Assembly (NCBI GenBank): GCA_036877525.1
Contig: JAZGTH010000002.1
Coordinates: 992,001 to 1,056,000, forward strand
Direction of reading: 5' to 3'
DNA from: Chromobotia macracanthus
Lineage: Eukaryota; Chordata; Actinopteri; Cypriniformes; Botiidae
DNA: 64,000 nucleotides
The notes beneath the pieces are model-generated. The model was given only the letters and a program-made list of their open reading frames with translations, was not told the DNA's origin and did not search any database. Positions within the stretch are counted from its first letter, which is position 1, and each line of letters starts with the position of its first letter. The position numbers and the translations under genes were made by a program. Positions 34,036-45,100 of this stretch are shown here, in pieces.

Positions 34036-34062
34036 ACACTTCCCTCTCGCTCTCTCTCTGTG
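31950..34062. repeat. TC-rich minisatellite: (TC)n runs separated by a constant CACTGACACTTCC core
   Basis: About sixty units occur over 2.1 kb. Each unit is a (TC)n run of roughly 10-50 bases followed by the same 13-base core, almost always exact. A few variants occur (CACTGACACTCCC near 32747, CACTGACATTCCC near 33516). Long Ser/Leu or Arg/Glu frames across it are artefacts. The same units reappear at 34440-34545 and 38805-38895, on the other side of a LINE. The constant core and variable spacer suggest expansion by unequal exchange plus slippage. Confidence 0.95.
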
Positions 34063-34227
34063 CGCATGCGCGAGTGTTGGAGCGAGTGGAGTGTGTTTGC
34101 TCTCTCTCTCTCTTCTTCTCTCTTGTGTTATTATAGATTGGGTTAGTGACGGTAGAGCGCTGGTTGTAGGTGGTTAAAGTCATTTTGTCTGGCCGCTGTT
34201 GCGGTTCCGCTGCTCGGTTGTGAAGTG

Positions 34228-35270
34228 ATGGCGTTTGAGCAGCTGACCCGCCGGCACGGCATTAAGGTGCCGGTCTCGGTGGACTGCTCTGTGGAGGAGT
34301 GCAGCCTCGCCGTCGGGGAGGTTGTGGGTCACGGTTCTATTAAGTCAGCATCGAGAATGAATAGTGCGATTGTGCTTTTACTGGAGTCCATTGATAAAGT
34401 GAATAAAGTTGTTGAAGGAGTTGTGATAAAAGATGAATACACTTCCCTCTCTCTCTCTCTCTCTCTCTCTCACTGACACTTCCCTCTCTCTCTCTCTCTC
34501 TCTCTCTCTCCTTGACACTTCCCTCTCTCTCTCTCTCTCTGTCTCAGCTGGTGTCACCGATCAAAATGATCCCCATCAGCTGTAAGTCTCCTCACCTCAA
34601 ACATGTGATGTCTTTCAGAAGACAGGTCTTCATGATCCTGAAGAACAATAACGAGGAGCTGAATCTGGTGTTCAGGTTTAAAATCGATGAGTTTAGTTAC
34701 TCTGTTCATGTGTCGTCGGAGATGATGAAGTGTTTCGGGTGCGGAACTGTGGGGCATTTGATTCGGGCGTGCCCAGAGAGGGCAGGTGAGAGCCCGGCGG
34801 CCGCTAATGCAGCCGAACCGGCGATCGCCAACACCGATAGCGAGGTCCCCTTACTGAATGATTCACAAAGAAATGTACAGGACACACAGGAGGAGCACAG
34901 TGAGATCAGTGATCAGGAGAATGAGGGGACGGATCCGTTACCGAGCTCACAGAACGAGCAGGACGTGCGGAGCGAGTTCAAGGTGAGCGCAGATGTGGGT
35001 CACACTGCGACCAGAGTAGCCGAGTCAGTGTTGTTTAGTGACGAGGACGTGCTGAGTGATAGTGATCTCTCCAAAGTGTCGATCAAGAGGAAAAAGACAG
35101 AAAACAAAGCCAACACTGAACCAGTCACGAAAGTGTCCAAGACTCGCCCGGCGCAGCCCTGCTCTCAGCGGGAGGACAGTGAGGTGGACACCGCTGTGAG
35201 CGCACACGCAGGGGGATGTGGACAGGGTTTACTCCCTCACCACAATTCAGCCTTTCTTACAGAGCACTAA
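34228..35270 (+). pseudogene. Tx1-like LINE ORF1 with zinc knuckle, interrupted by minisatellite
   Basis: The 5' part (34228-34440) encodes an MAFEQLTRRHGIKVPVSVDC start and continues to VVIKDEYT. The frame then runs into (TC)n/CACTGACACTTCC units at 34440-34545, which include stop codons. It resumes at LVSPIKMIPISCKSP and reads through a retroviral-type CCHC knuckle, MKCFGCGTVGHLIRACP, at about 34730-34780, then an acidic C-terminal region. ORF1 proteins of this class bind element RNA. The missing piece is roughly 30-35 residues by my recollection of the family. Confidence 0.7.
34440..34548. repeat. Minisatellite units inside LINE ORF1
   Basis: Three (TC)n blocks separated by CACTGACACTTCC and its variant CTTGACACTTCC occupy 34440-34548. 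The left junction AATACACTTCCCTC shares ACACTTCCCTC with the array core, so microhomology is visible there. Confidence 0.9.
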
Positions 35271-35522
35271 AGGAATGAGGCTGGTTAAAGTGGAGGAGTC
35301 TTTCCCAGACCTAAAACTGTTTCTTGACTCAGTTAAATTTTTTATGAAAAATACTGAACACACCAACCAAGTAGCCTTCACTGACCAAGAAATCTTCTGT
35401 CTGAAGAAAATGATGGCCAAAGTTAGAGCTCAGTTAGCGAGTGATGCTTGAGTGTCTGCTGTTCTTCTCATTTTTTTGTTTTAACCTCTTTGGTCTGTTT
35501 AGTTGCAGCTTTATTTTTTATC

Positions 35523-38500
35523 ATGTGTGACATAAAGCTTGGCTCTTTAAACATAAATGGTGCCAGAGAGGATGTGAAAAGAGCTTCTCTTTTCAATTTA
35601 TTTAAAGTTAAAAAATTAAATGTTATTTTTTTACAAGAAACACATAGCACGGTTGAGATCGAATCTGCATGGAAGAAGGAGTGGGATGGGGAGGTTTATC
35701 TAAGTCATAAGAGTAGTAGCAGTGGTGGGCTTGCTGTTTTGTTTTCTAGGGATTTTTTGCCAATTGCTTGTGATACTGAGGAAATTATTGAGGGCCGTTT
35801 GTTAAAAATACAAGCTGTTTTTGAAAATGTTAAACTGACTTTTATTAATGTTTATGCTCCAACTGTAGGCATTGAAAGGGTGGCCTTTTTAAATGTGTTA
35901 AGCTCTGTTATTGTTAACTGTGGCAATAATGGATTTATTTTTCTGGGTGGTGATTTTAACTGCACTGCAAATCCGATTTTAGATAGAAACCATCCTGAGC
36001 CACATGGACCAAGTAAAAAGGGTCTTATTAATTTAATTGAGGTGAATGATTTGTGTGATTGATGTTTGGAGGTTTTTTCATCCTACTCAACGCCAATATA
36101 CTTGGACTCATGTTAAAGACAACTCTTTATCTTTGGCTAGGCTTGACAGATTTTGTTGTTTTAAACATCAGTGTACTATTTTCAGGAGTTTTTCAATATA
36201 TCCTGTTGGTATTTCAGATCATTGCCTTGTTGAGGTTTCTGTCTTTGTCAAAGATGTGAAATGTAACAGTGCTTATTGGCATTTTAACGTGGCTCTGCTT
36301 TCCGATAATGTTTCTTAGAGATGTTTTTAAGTTTTTTTGGAATAATTTTACAAAAACTAAATCTGAGTATACTTCCTTACAGCAATGGTGGGATATAGGA
36401 AAAAGCAAAATAAAACAATTATGTTTACAGTATACTCTCAATGTCTCTAGGAACATGGCCAGGTCAATGAAAGTCCTTTAGAGTGAAATAGTAAAGCTGC
36501 AAGTTTTGGCAGACTCCACAGGAGAAAGAGGGCATTTTAAAGCTCTCAAAAGAAAAAAGTCAGCTCCGTTTAACCTGTTGGGTTTTTCTGCTCAAGGTGC
36601 TCTAGTTCGCTCACGTTTTCAAAATGTTGTTAAAATGGATGCATCCTCACATTTCTTTTTTGGTCTTGAACAGAAGAACGGGCAAAGAAGACTCATGCAC
36701 ACTTTGCGATCAAGAACTGGGCAGCTGCTACAGGAGCCTGTGGAGATTCGTAAATGTGCAGTGGCTTTTTATGAAAAACTTTTCCAGAAGGAGTTCCAAG
36801 GGAGACCTGAGGTGGCGCAACCTTTTTATGAGGACTTACCGAAGGTTTCAGTGGAAGCTAATGCACAGCTGGATGTGCAGCTTTCTGCTGCTGAACTGTA
36901 CACAGCGTTGCAGAGTCTGGAGAGGGGTAAAGCTCCAGGCATTGATGGCCTTTCGGCAGATTTTTATAAAGTTTTTTGGCCTGTAATTGGCTCGGATCTG
37001 CTGCTTGTGCTAAGAGACAGTTTAAGCAAAGGACAATTGCCACTGAGCTGCAGGAGAGCAGTTATTACTCTTCTCCCTTACTTGATATCAAGAATTGGCG
37101 TCCAGTGGCTTTGCTATGTACTGACTACAAACTGCTGTCAAAGGTCTTGGCAATGAGGCTAAAAAAAGTGATGGAACAAATAATTCATGTTGATCAAACA
37201 TACTGTATATCCAACAGCTTAATATCTGACAATATTATTTTAATTTGTGATGTTTTGGACCTCTCCAGTTCATTGGGATGTAATATTGGTCTGATTTCAA
37301 TAGATCAAGAAAAGGCTTTTGACAGAGTTGAACATCAGTATCTGTGGCAAACGCTAGATGCTTTTGGTTTCAGCTCTGGTCTTATAGCCATGATCCAGGT
37401 CTTGTACAGAGATATTGAGAGTTTACTGAAGATCAATGGTGGTTTAAGTGCTCCTTTTAAAATTCAGAGGGGAATCAGACAAGGTTGCTCACTATCTGGA
37501 ATGTTGTACTCTTTGGCCATAGAGCCTCTTTTACATACTCTGAGACGGCGTATTTCAGGAGTGAATTTTCATGGGTGTGAATCAGTTTTTAAATTGTCTG
37601 CTTATGCTGATGATGTTGTTGTAATGGTTAAAAATCAAGACGATATTAATGCTCTTGTTGATAGTCTTAATGATTTTAGTGTTTTGTCTTCAGCAAAAGT
37701 TAACTGGGGAAAAAGTGAAGCTATTACTTTTAGTGATGAGTTAAGCAGGAAGCTTGTTCTACCTGGTGGTCTATTTTGGAAAAAGGGTGGTTTTAAATAT
37801 CTTGGGGTTTATCTTGGTAATAATTCTTTTATGTGCAAAAATTGGGATAATGTTTTAAAAAAAGGTGAAGGACGTCTTAAAAGGTGGAAATGAATTCTGC
37901 CACATATGTCATATAGAGGACGCACACTAGTTATTAATAACTTGGTGTCATCCATGTTGTGGCATCGTCTAATATGCATGGACCCCCCGGCGCAGCTGCT
38001 ATCTAGGATACAGGCGGTGTTGGTGGATTTTTTCTGGGACCATCTTCATTGGGTGCCTCAGAGTATACTGTTTCTGGAAAAAGGGGAAGGTGGACAAGGG
38101 CTCATCCATCTCGCCAGTAGAGGGGCCACTTTTCGACTGCAGTTTATTCAAAGGTTTCTTGCTGGACCCGCAAACCTGGTTTGGAGACCTCTAGCTCGAA
38201 CTATCTTTAACCAAGGTGGAGTTTTGGGTCTTGCTGAGTCTTTGTTCCTAACAGATCTGTGTGCTCATAATTTGGGCAACCTCCCATCTTTTTACTCTGG
38301 ATTGTTTACTGTGTGGGGGATGTTTTAAAAACGGAGGTTAACCAGCAGTGTTTCCTTGTCGTGGCTGTTGAAAGAGCCGGTACTGCATGGAAACCCGGTT
38401 CAACGTCCAACAATTAGCTGGATCTTTTGTGCTGCAGCAGTTCCAGTTGGCAGGGGTTGTCACACTGGGGCATGTAGTTGATCTATGTGGACCTGATCTG

Positions 38501-38783
38501 ACTAATGCTTCAGGTCTGGCTTCACATGTGGGAATTGGATCCATCAGGCTTGTAAATCTTCTGCTGAACTCTTGGAAATGTGAACTCACACAGTCTGAAC
38601 TGTCTTTGTTAAATTATTATTGTACTGGACATTGTTTGTCAAATGTTGATGATTCCTTTCCTATATTGTTTCTTTCTCCTCATTTTAAAGATTGCACTGG
38701 TCAGTTTTTAGATTTTAGTGAGACCTTAACAGACAGGTTGGATGTTATGGGGGGGAAAACATCTTTATTTTTGATTAAATAAA
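35523..38783 (+). pseudogene. Tx1-like LINE ORF2 (endonuclease and reverse transcriptase), broken
   Basis: The endonuclease begins MCDIKLGSLNINGAR, then NVIFLQETHST, and has IFLGGDFNCT near 35935. Reverse transcriptase blocks include APGIDGLSADFYKVFW near 36935, GLISIDQEKAFDRVEH near 37285, IQRGIRQGCSLSG near 37460 and LSAYADDVVVMV near 37595. The C-terminal region runs to about 38780, just before the 3' end. At least five frameshifts or stops occur. The catalytic aspartates of RT remain in sequence. Confidence 0.8.
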
Positions 38784-38804
38784 GATGTTTTGAATTTCAA
38801 ATTT

Positions 38805-38895
38805 CTCACTGACACTTCTCTCTCTCTCTCTCTCTCACTGACACTTCCCTCTCTCTCTCTCTCTCTCTCTCGCTGACGCTCTCTCTCTCTCACTG
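38805..38895. repeat. Right-hand piece of the TC minisatellite
   Basis: Three units of the same (TC)n plus CACTGACACTTCC structure follow the LINE 3' end. They are slightly degenerate (CGCTGACGCTC). They continue the array at 31950-34062 beyond the insertion. Confidence 0.9.
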
Positions 38896-41800
38896 ACAAA
38901 TACAGTCTCAGTTTCATTTCTGTATATTGTCCATAAACATTTTTGTTAGGTCCTAAAAATACACTGTTCACCCTACAGCTGTTAATAAATAATGAACAAA
39001 ACAAAAATACTGCCAGCTGACTGAATGTTGATTAACAAAATAATGTTTTCAATTTCAATAAAGTATCGTATCAGAGACACTTGATACATAGAATGCTGAC
39101 TAAGCAAACTGCTTTTAAAACACTTGTGCAGACTGTGTCCTCATCATTTTTTGACTCTAGTTTTCTGATTAAAGAACATGCCCCCAACTTGTTCTTCCTG
39201 ACTGGGGAACTACGAGCGTGTGTGTGTGTGTGCGCACGCATCTACCTAGTCAGAATGTACTATAGTACCTAGTGCTATGTCTAGATTATAGAAGAATGAC
39301 GTTTTGTCTAAAATAAAATTTTTCTTAATAAGGGTTTAGCATTCTGTGTCTTCATCTATAGTTTACTATAGTTTCTGATTAAAGAACATCCACAAATTGT
39401 TTTTCCTGACTGGAGAAACCTTCAGAACAATTCACAACACATTCACGTTTCACAGTTTACCTCTGAGTCATTCAACAAAGGTTGCTTGAAAACTTCTGTC
39501 ATAGGCTACGTGTTAGAGGTCTGTGTATCATCTGGTGACATCCCAGAGGTAAACTGTGAAAAGTGTCTATAAGAGGTGGACACCCAGAAACTCGCTAATC
39601 ATTAAAACTCTAAAAACATCAAAAGACAAACGATAACAAACACATACCCAACCCAGTGTGACAGTCGATGTTAAATGAGATGTGTGAGATTGTTTGGCTA
39701 AATGTTTTCCAAAATGAGGGTGTCATTGTTTCAATTTAAAACGATGCAAAACAACCCATATTTTAAAACAGGATTATGATGGTTGTATCGTTATTTTTAT
39801 ATTTTAAAATGAAATAGTCTTGCAAACTCTTATACAGATTTAACTAAAAAACTGTCTAACGCGATGAAACATTTATTGTACACAGAGTAAAGAGTTTATG
39901 TTGTTCTGAAGGTAAAGTTTACAACACAAGGAGTCACCAAAAGGACTGAGTCTTTATCTGAGGTGTGATGCTATGAACATCTAGACACAGCGTCTGTACA
40001 CCCAAACACACACAGGATTTTCTTATCCCCCTATGTCAGGCAGGTGAACATAGGTGTTTAAATTAAAAAAGCTAAACAATCTGCATATTTAAAACTATGA
40101 TTATGGTATCAGTATACCTCTATTTTTTATTTATTCAATATTAAAATCAGTATTTGCAACCTTATACAGATTTATCTTCATTATATATATAGAGAGAGAG
40201 ATTCTAAAAGTAAACACTTGTACACAATCTTCAATTTTTTTTCTGGTTTCCATTTGAAAAAAAATGTACATAAAAAGATGTTTTGATGAAAGTCCAAAGA
40301 TGCACCCTAAACGGTTTTTGGCTGTCAAGTGTTCAATGACTGTCATACCAACAATTTACTTTCACATCTGCCTGTTTTACCACAGGCATCTTGTATGAGA
40401 ATGTCAAGAACAGTTTAGATTTTAAGAATACATTACCTCTTTGTCAGTTCACAAAATTGTCAGGCTTTACATTTTCAGCTTGTTTTTTCTCAGTGCTAAT
40501 ATTAACACAACATGCAAGTGTAACAAGTATTTGTATGCTGGTTTCATGATACGTCTCATTAAACCCAGCCTTATGAAAACATTGATAAATACAAACCGTT
40601 TCACATGCTTGCCAGCAAATGTAGGTCAGCTCTTTCATTTTCTGACATATCTATAGAAGTGAAAACCATTCACAGAAACATTAAGGCACTGGATTCTATT
40701 TTATACAGATTTTTTCTTTATTTTTGTAACGTTTCTGAAATTGTTCAGACGATCTTTGTTCTTCATAGTTCTTGATGTTTTGATCTGCACATTTTGAGTT
40801 CTTGTTTAATTGTCATGTTTCATTGTCTTATTTCCCTCACTGATTTATTCAAGATATGTCTTACTATAATGCTATCTTGTGATCTTGTTGAGATCTTGTA
40901 CTTAGTTTTTCATTGCTCATGGCCATATTCCCAGGTTCTTGCTTCTTCTTTGCTTTAATTTAATAAAAACAGACATTTACATCCAAAACCACTGACCTCA
41001 TCTTAATGTCACTGATTTGTTTATCCATTATTATTTGCTATTTTGTATGTAATAGTTATTTGTTTACGTTGTCACCTATATTTGGCACAATATGTGTATG
41101 CAGTCACTATGAGTTGAACATAATGGTGATAAAGGTTAGCACAGTTGTATTTTTACTTTGATTTAAACACAGCTTAAATTTAATTTTTCTTTTTAGAAAG
41201 TTTTACAGAAAATTGTAAAGGTTCTAACACAGAACCTAGTGTGTTGGGGTGTGTTTGCATAACACTGTTTTTGGTCACATATTTTCTGTGAAACACTATT
41301 TGTTGTTCTAAATTGGCATTCTACAGTTATACTCTGTTACACTTCTTATGTTATTATACAGTTAGGCTATTAGAAAAAACATTAAGAAATATATCTGTTC
41401 ATTTGTTCTGATATCCCATAAAAAACTTTTTATAGGTAACTTAATTAGGGCCTTGCAATGTGCCTTTGCCTAATTTCAGAGGAGATTAATGGGTTGATAT
41501 TCCTGTTAATAATGTATAATTGAATCTACTGTACATACAGCTGCATACATCTTAGACCAAAAGAAATGATGTCCTGTCTAACAAATACAAAGTATGGAAC
41601 GTTACAGATTAGTTAGGGGTTAATGAGTTCCAGACACTGGAGCAACACAATTATACAGCTGTTTCATTATCATTTTACTTCATTTACACTGTTGCTGGCT
41701 TTGTTTTTTGTTGCTTCTAATTTTTGTTATATGGTGATATGATGGTTTATCTTTGTTAAGTGTTTGTTGAAAATAGCTATTAAGGTACAAAGGTTGCTCC

Positions 41801-42165
41801 TAATCTTTAAACAATTATGCTTGAATAAATTTGTTCTGAAGTTATATTTAGAAATGTTACTAAATGTACACTCTACATGCACTAATTACTATTGAAAGAT
41901 TTAGCAGTTTACTCAAACAATCTTCACTATGTTTGTGGATGTTTAATTTTACATGTGGTAACAAAAGGTCTTGCTCTTTGTTTTAGAGTTTTTCACAATT
42001 GCTAAAACACATTTAAACAAAATGCTTCTTCTTACCTTTAAACTAAAATCAAGGCGTTTCCCATTCATATAAATGCAATAAGTGCATTAACACTAATAAA
42101 AAAAAGAGCACATTGTATTAAGACAAGTGGAGTGGTTGTAGTTTACGGACCACTTAGTGTTGTCC
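38896..42165. other. AT-rich intergenic stretch between the LINE and ogg1
   Basis: No coding exon is seen. A diverged tandem duplication occurs at about 39131-39220 and 39340-39420 (TTTCTGATTAAAGAACAT plus TTCCTGACTGG). A short GTGT run lies at 39217-39232 and a TA/GA run at 40182-40200. Around 40900-41000, an AATAAAAACAG tail after pyrimidine-rich sequence could be an LTR end. The ogg1 3' UTR must lie in the right part. Confidence 0.4.
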
Positions 42166-45100
42166 TTATGTCCTCTTGTGCTTGTTTTTTTTCCTGTTTT
42201 TTAATATATTTTTGTCTCTGTCATGTTTCCTCTCTTTCATCTTCTTGAGCTTGTCATTTTTCAGTACAGAAGTATCTTCTTTCAGCTTCTGAAATCTTTT
42301 TAGATCAGCACAAAAAAGAACCTGAAACACAAATGTATAAATGAGATCACAAAAACACCAATATCATCTAATGAATGTAGTGCAGTATACTCACAGAATG
42401 AGCCCAGCCAGCATACGGACCCCAGAGTTTTTGAAAGAAATCACCTGCAAATAAAGAAAAACAATACCTTTCTCCCCTCACAAATTAAAAAGGAAAAGAA
42501 AATTTGTGTTGCTGTTCTTGATTATTATAAATGTTTAAATATAATTTTTTTAAAAATCATTCAGGGCATTTTGGGCCCATTAACATTCTCAAAAACTTAT
42601 GAAACTTGGGACACGTCGTTGTGCCTCGTCCGGGGCACAAAAGATGATGCCTACATCATACATGCATGCACCTGAGTGGAACTTGGTAAGTGTATTGGTT
42701 TCGTCAACTTGAACAACTCATTGACACCCATTATCCCCAACCAATAGGAAGCTGGCAATTTAGATTTTCCAAAAAGCGCATGCTGTGAACTTTTAAATCC
42801 TTCTACCAGGAATTTTATGTGATTGTCACCAAAATGATTAAGCATCATGCCAAGACATTGAAGATTCAAAACTGCAAATGAATTTTTGATATCTGCTGTT
42901 GCCATGGCGAGGCGATAAATTTATGTCAGAAAATTATATCTACAGCATGCATTGAGCAATTTATATCAAACTTGGCAAATATGTTTATTGTGGTGGGCTG
43001 ATGATATTGATGACTATGTTGACATGGTAACACTTCAAAATTTAAAACTACATTCAGGTGTATGAGGCTTTTGACAGGCTTAAAATGGCATGAAATTTGA
43101 CACAATGGTCGATTATACTGGTCAGCTGTTAGGTGTGGGTAAACGCAAAGACATGGATGTCATCAAGTTGGACTTCCAATATTACATTCATTAGCTCCAC
43201 CCAACAGGAAGTCAGCCATTATGGACTGAATGTGGATTTTCTGACTATTTCAGGCTCTGCATTTATAAATACTCAGAGGATTTATGGGATTGGCACAAAA
43301 TTTGGCAAACATTATGCCAAGACTTTAAAGATTCTAAATGGAGGGAGGGATTTTTGATATCTTGAATGCTGTTGCCAAGGTGAGACAATTTATGGCAAAA
43401 AAGGGAACAGGAAGCATCTTACATCTACTGTTTGCATTAATTGATTTACATCAAACTTGGGAAATATGTTTGGTGTTGTGGGCTGATCACAATGTTGTGG
43501 CTATTGTGAGCGTCATTTATAGCGCTACCGGCCACTGGCAGCAGGAAGTCTGCCACTTACAAAACACTTAGAACAGACTTTAAAATAGTCTTCAATTATT
43601 TTCTGAATTAAATTCATGTGACAACTATGCATGGTATATTGGTATATGGCACAGTTACTCCATTGTATTTTTTTGTCAGTTTTCTTACCCGGGAGGCATA
43701 AATGAATACCGTACCCCTCCTCAACAAGCTGCACTATTTGAGGTGTCAATGTACATACTGCATACAACTTGCTTAAATGCAAACATTAACACAAACATTA
43801 CTAAATAAGACACAATAGGATGTGTAAAAAATAAGTGTCAGAATAATTTTTGTGCACTAACCAATGTTTTTGTAGACTTTATCAGTCAGGGTCTTTTGGC
43901 TGCTACTGACAAAGCAGTTGTAGTCACGTTTGGCGATCTGCCACACGTGTGTGTCCACAGGAACAGCCTCTGATTTGTCCAGGGACATCAGACATACGCA
44001 GTCGGCCACCTAAACAATTACTCTACATCTGAAACATACTCTACACGTTTTAAAAATGCATATGAAAATGCTTGGTGAAAGACACCATCCTGTTGCAGAT
44101 ACTGAATGCAACATATTTGTGTTGCAGTGTGAATTGCTTTTCTAGTAGTATTTGCATTCACATACATGTGTCGTGCTTCAGCTGAAATGCTGACTGAATA
44201 TAGTTACTTTCAGACCAACTCCCGGCAGTGCTCTGAGTGCCTCTCTGGCCTCTGGGTAGGAAGCGCCACGGAGCGAATGGAGCCAGCCTGGGCTGTGAGA
44301 GTTCACAATGACCTGAGCGCACTGTTGCAGGAAACGAGCACGGTAGCCAAAACCTAGATTACGCAAACCCATCTCCACCCTGGCATCTGTCATGTACACA
44401 TACCAAAACAAATAAAATACAGAAAATAGTGTGTGAATTATTTTGTGAAACTTACTACACAGCTTTCTGAAATATTATATGAAATATAAAATATTTCCTT
44501 CTGACTAAATATGAATTGCACAATTCTGAGGTCAAATTTTTGTGTATAATGACAACAAAAGTGTATCATTGGGTATGACTGAAAAACTGATTTCCTACTT
44601 GGCTCATCTAGTTTCATGTCTCTCATACCATTCTTTGTTCTCTATAATCTTAATGATGTTGCTGAAATATGTTACGTAGCTGTGCAAAAGTGGGAAGATG
44701 TACAGTCAGACAGTCTTTATAACAAAAATACACCCCTTTCCACCAAAAGTTTACTTTAAAGCAAGGTAGGTGTTTGTTTCCAGAAACATTTTTGCTATGC
44801 TGGTTAGAAGTCTCGTCAAATCCTAAAGACAATCACTAAGTGGTCTAAATATTTTCATATAAATATATATTTTCTGTGGATGGCACAGGACCATAAAATG
44901 TTCTTCCAATCATTAACTGGCTCTCAAACTATGCATGCGTTCTTGTGTTGGAGGAGGTGTGGTTTCAGAGAGTGCTGTGAAGGTAGGGTGGGATCCTATG
45001 CTTTTAAAGCTAGTTTGCTATTGCTAGCCTCACCAAAATTGCCAACCATACCTTCAATGCTAAAGACCAACTGACTGTGCAATATGCTTTAGGCATTTAA

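Larger units (their letters stand above)
34063..38804 (+). mobile_element. Tx1-clade (L1-like) LINE inserted in the TC minisatellite, inactive
   Basis: The element starts after the array at TGCGCATGCGCGAG and ends GATGTTTTGAATTTCAAATTT, directly before CTCACTGACACTTC of the array. Its 3' UTR is very short: the last coding frame ends about 20 bases before the end. ORF1 (34228-35270) ends in a CCHC knuckle region. ORF2 (from 35523) has an endonuclease and a reverse transcriptase. Several stops and frameshifts (about 36060, 36315, 36480, 37080, 37890, 38330) kill it. Features such as SLNINGAR at the endonuclease start and YADDVVV in RT resemble L1/Tx1 elements. Flanking by the same TC array on both sides fits the known class of Tx1 elements that target TC microsatellites. 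Confidence 0.8.

Noticed and set aside
31950..34062. CRISPR-like appearance (constant core with variable spacers)
   Set aside because: Spacers are pure TC runs rather than unique sequence, and the DNA is vertebrate; it is a minisatellite.
31917..34548. Long Ser/Leu and Arg/Glu-rich open frames on both strands
   Set aside because: They are translations of (TC)n and its core repeat; no start context, splice site or family support.
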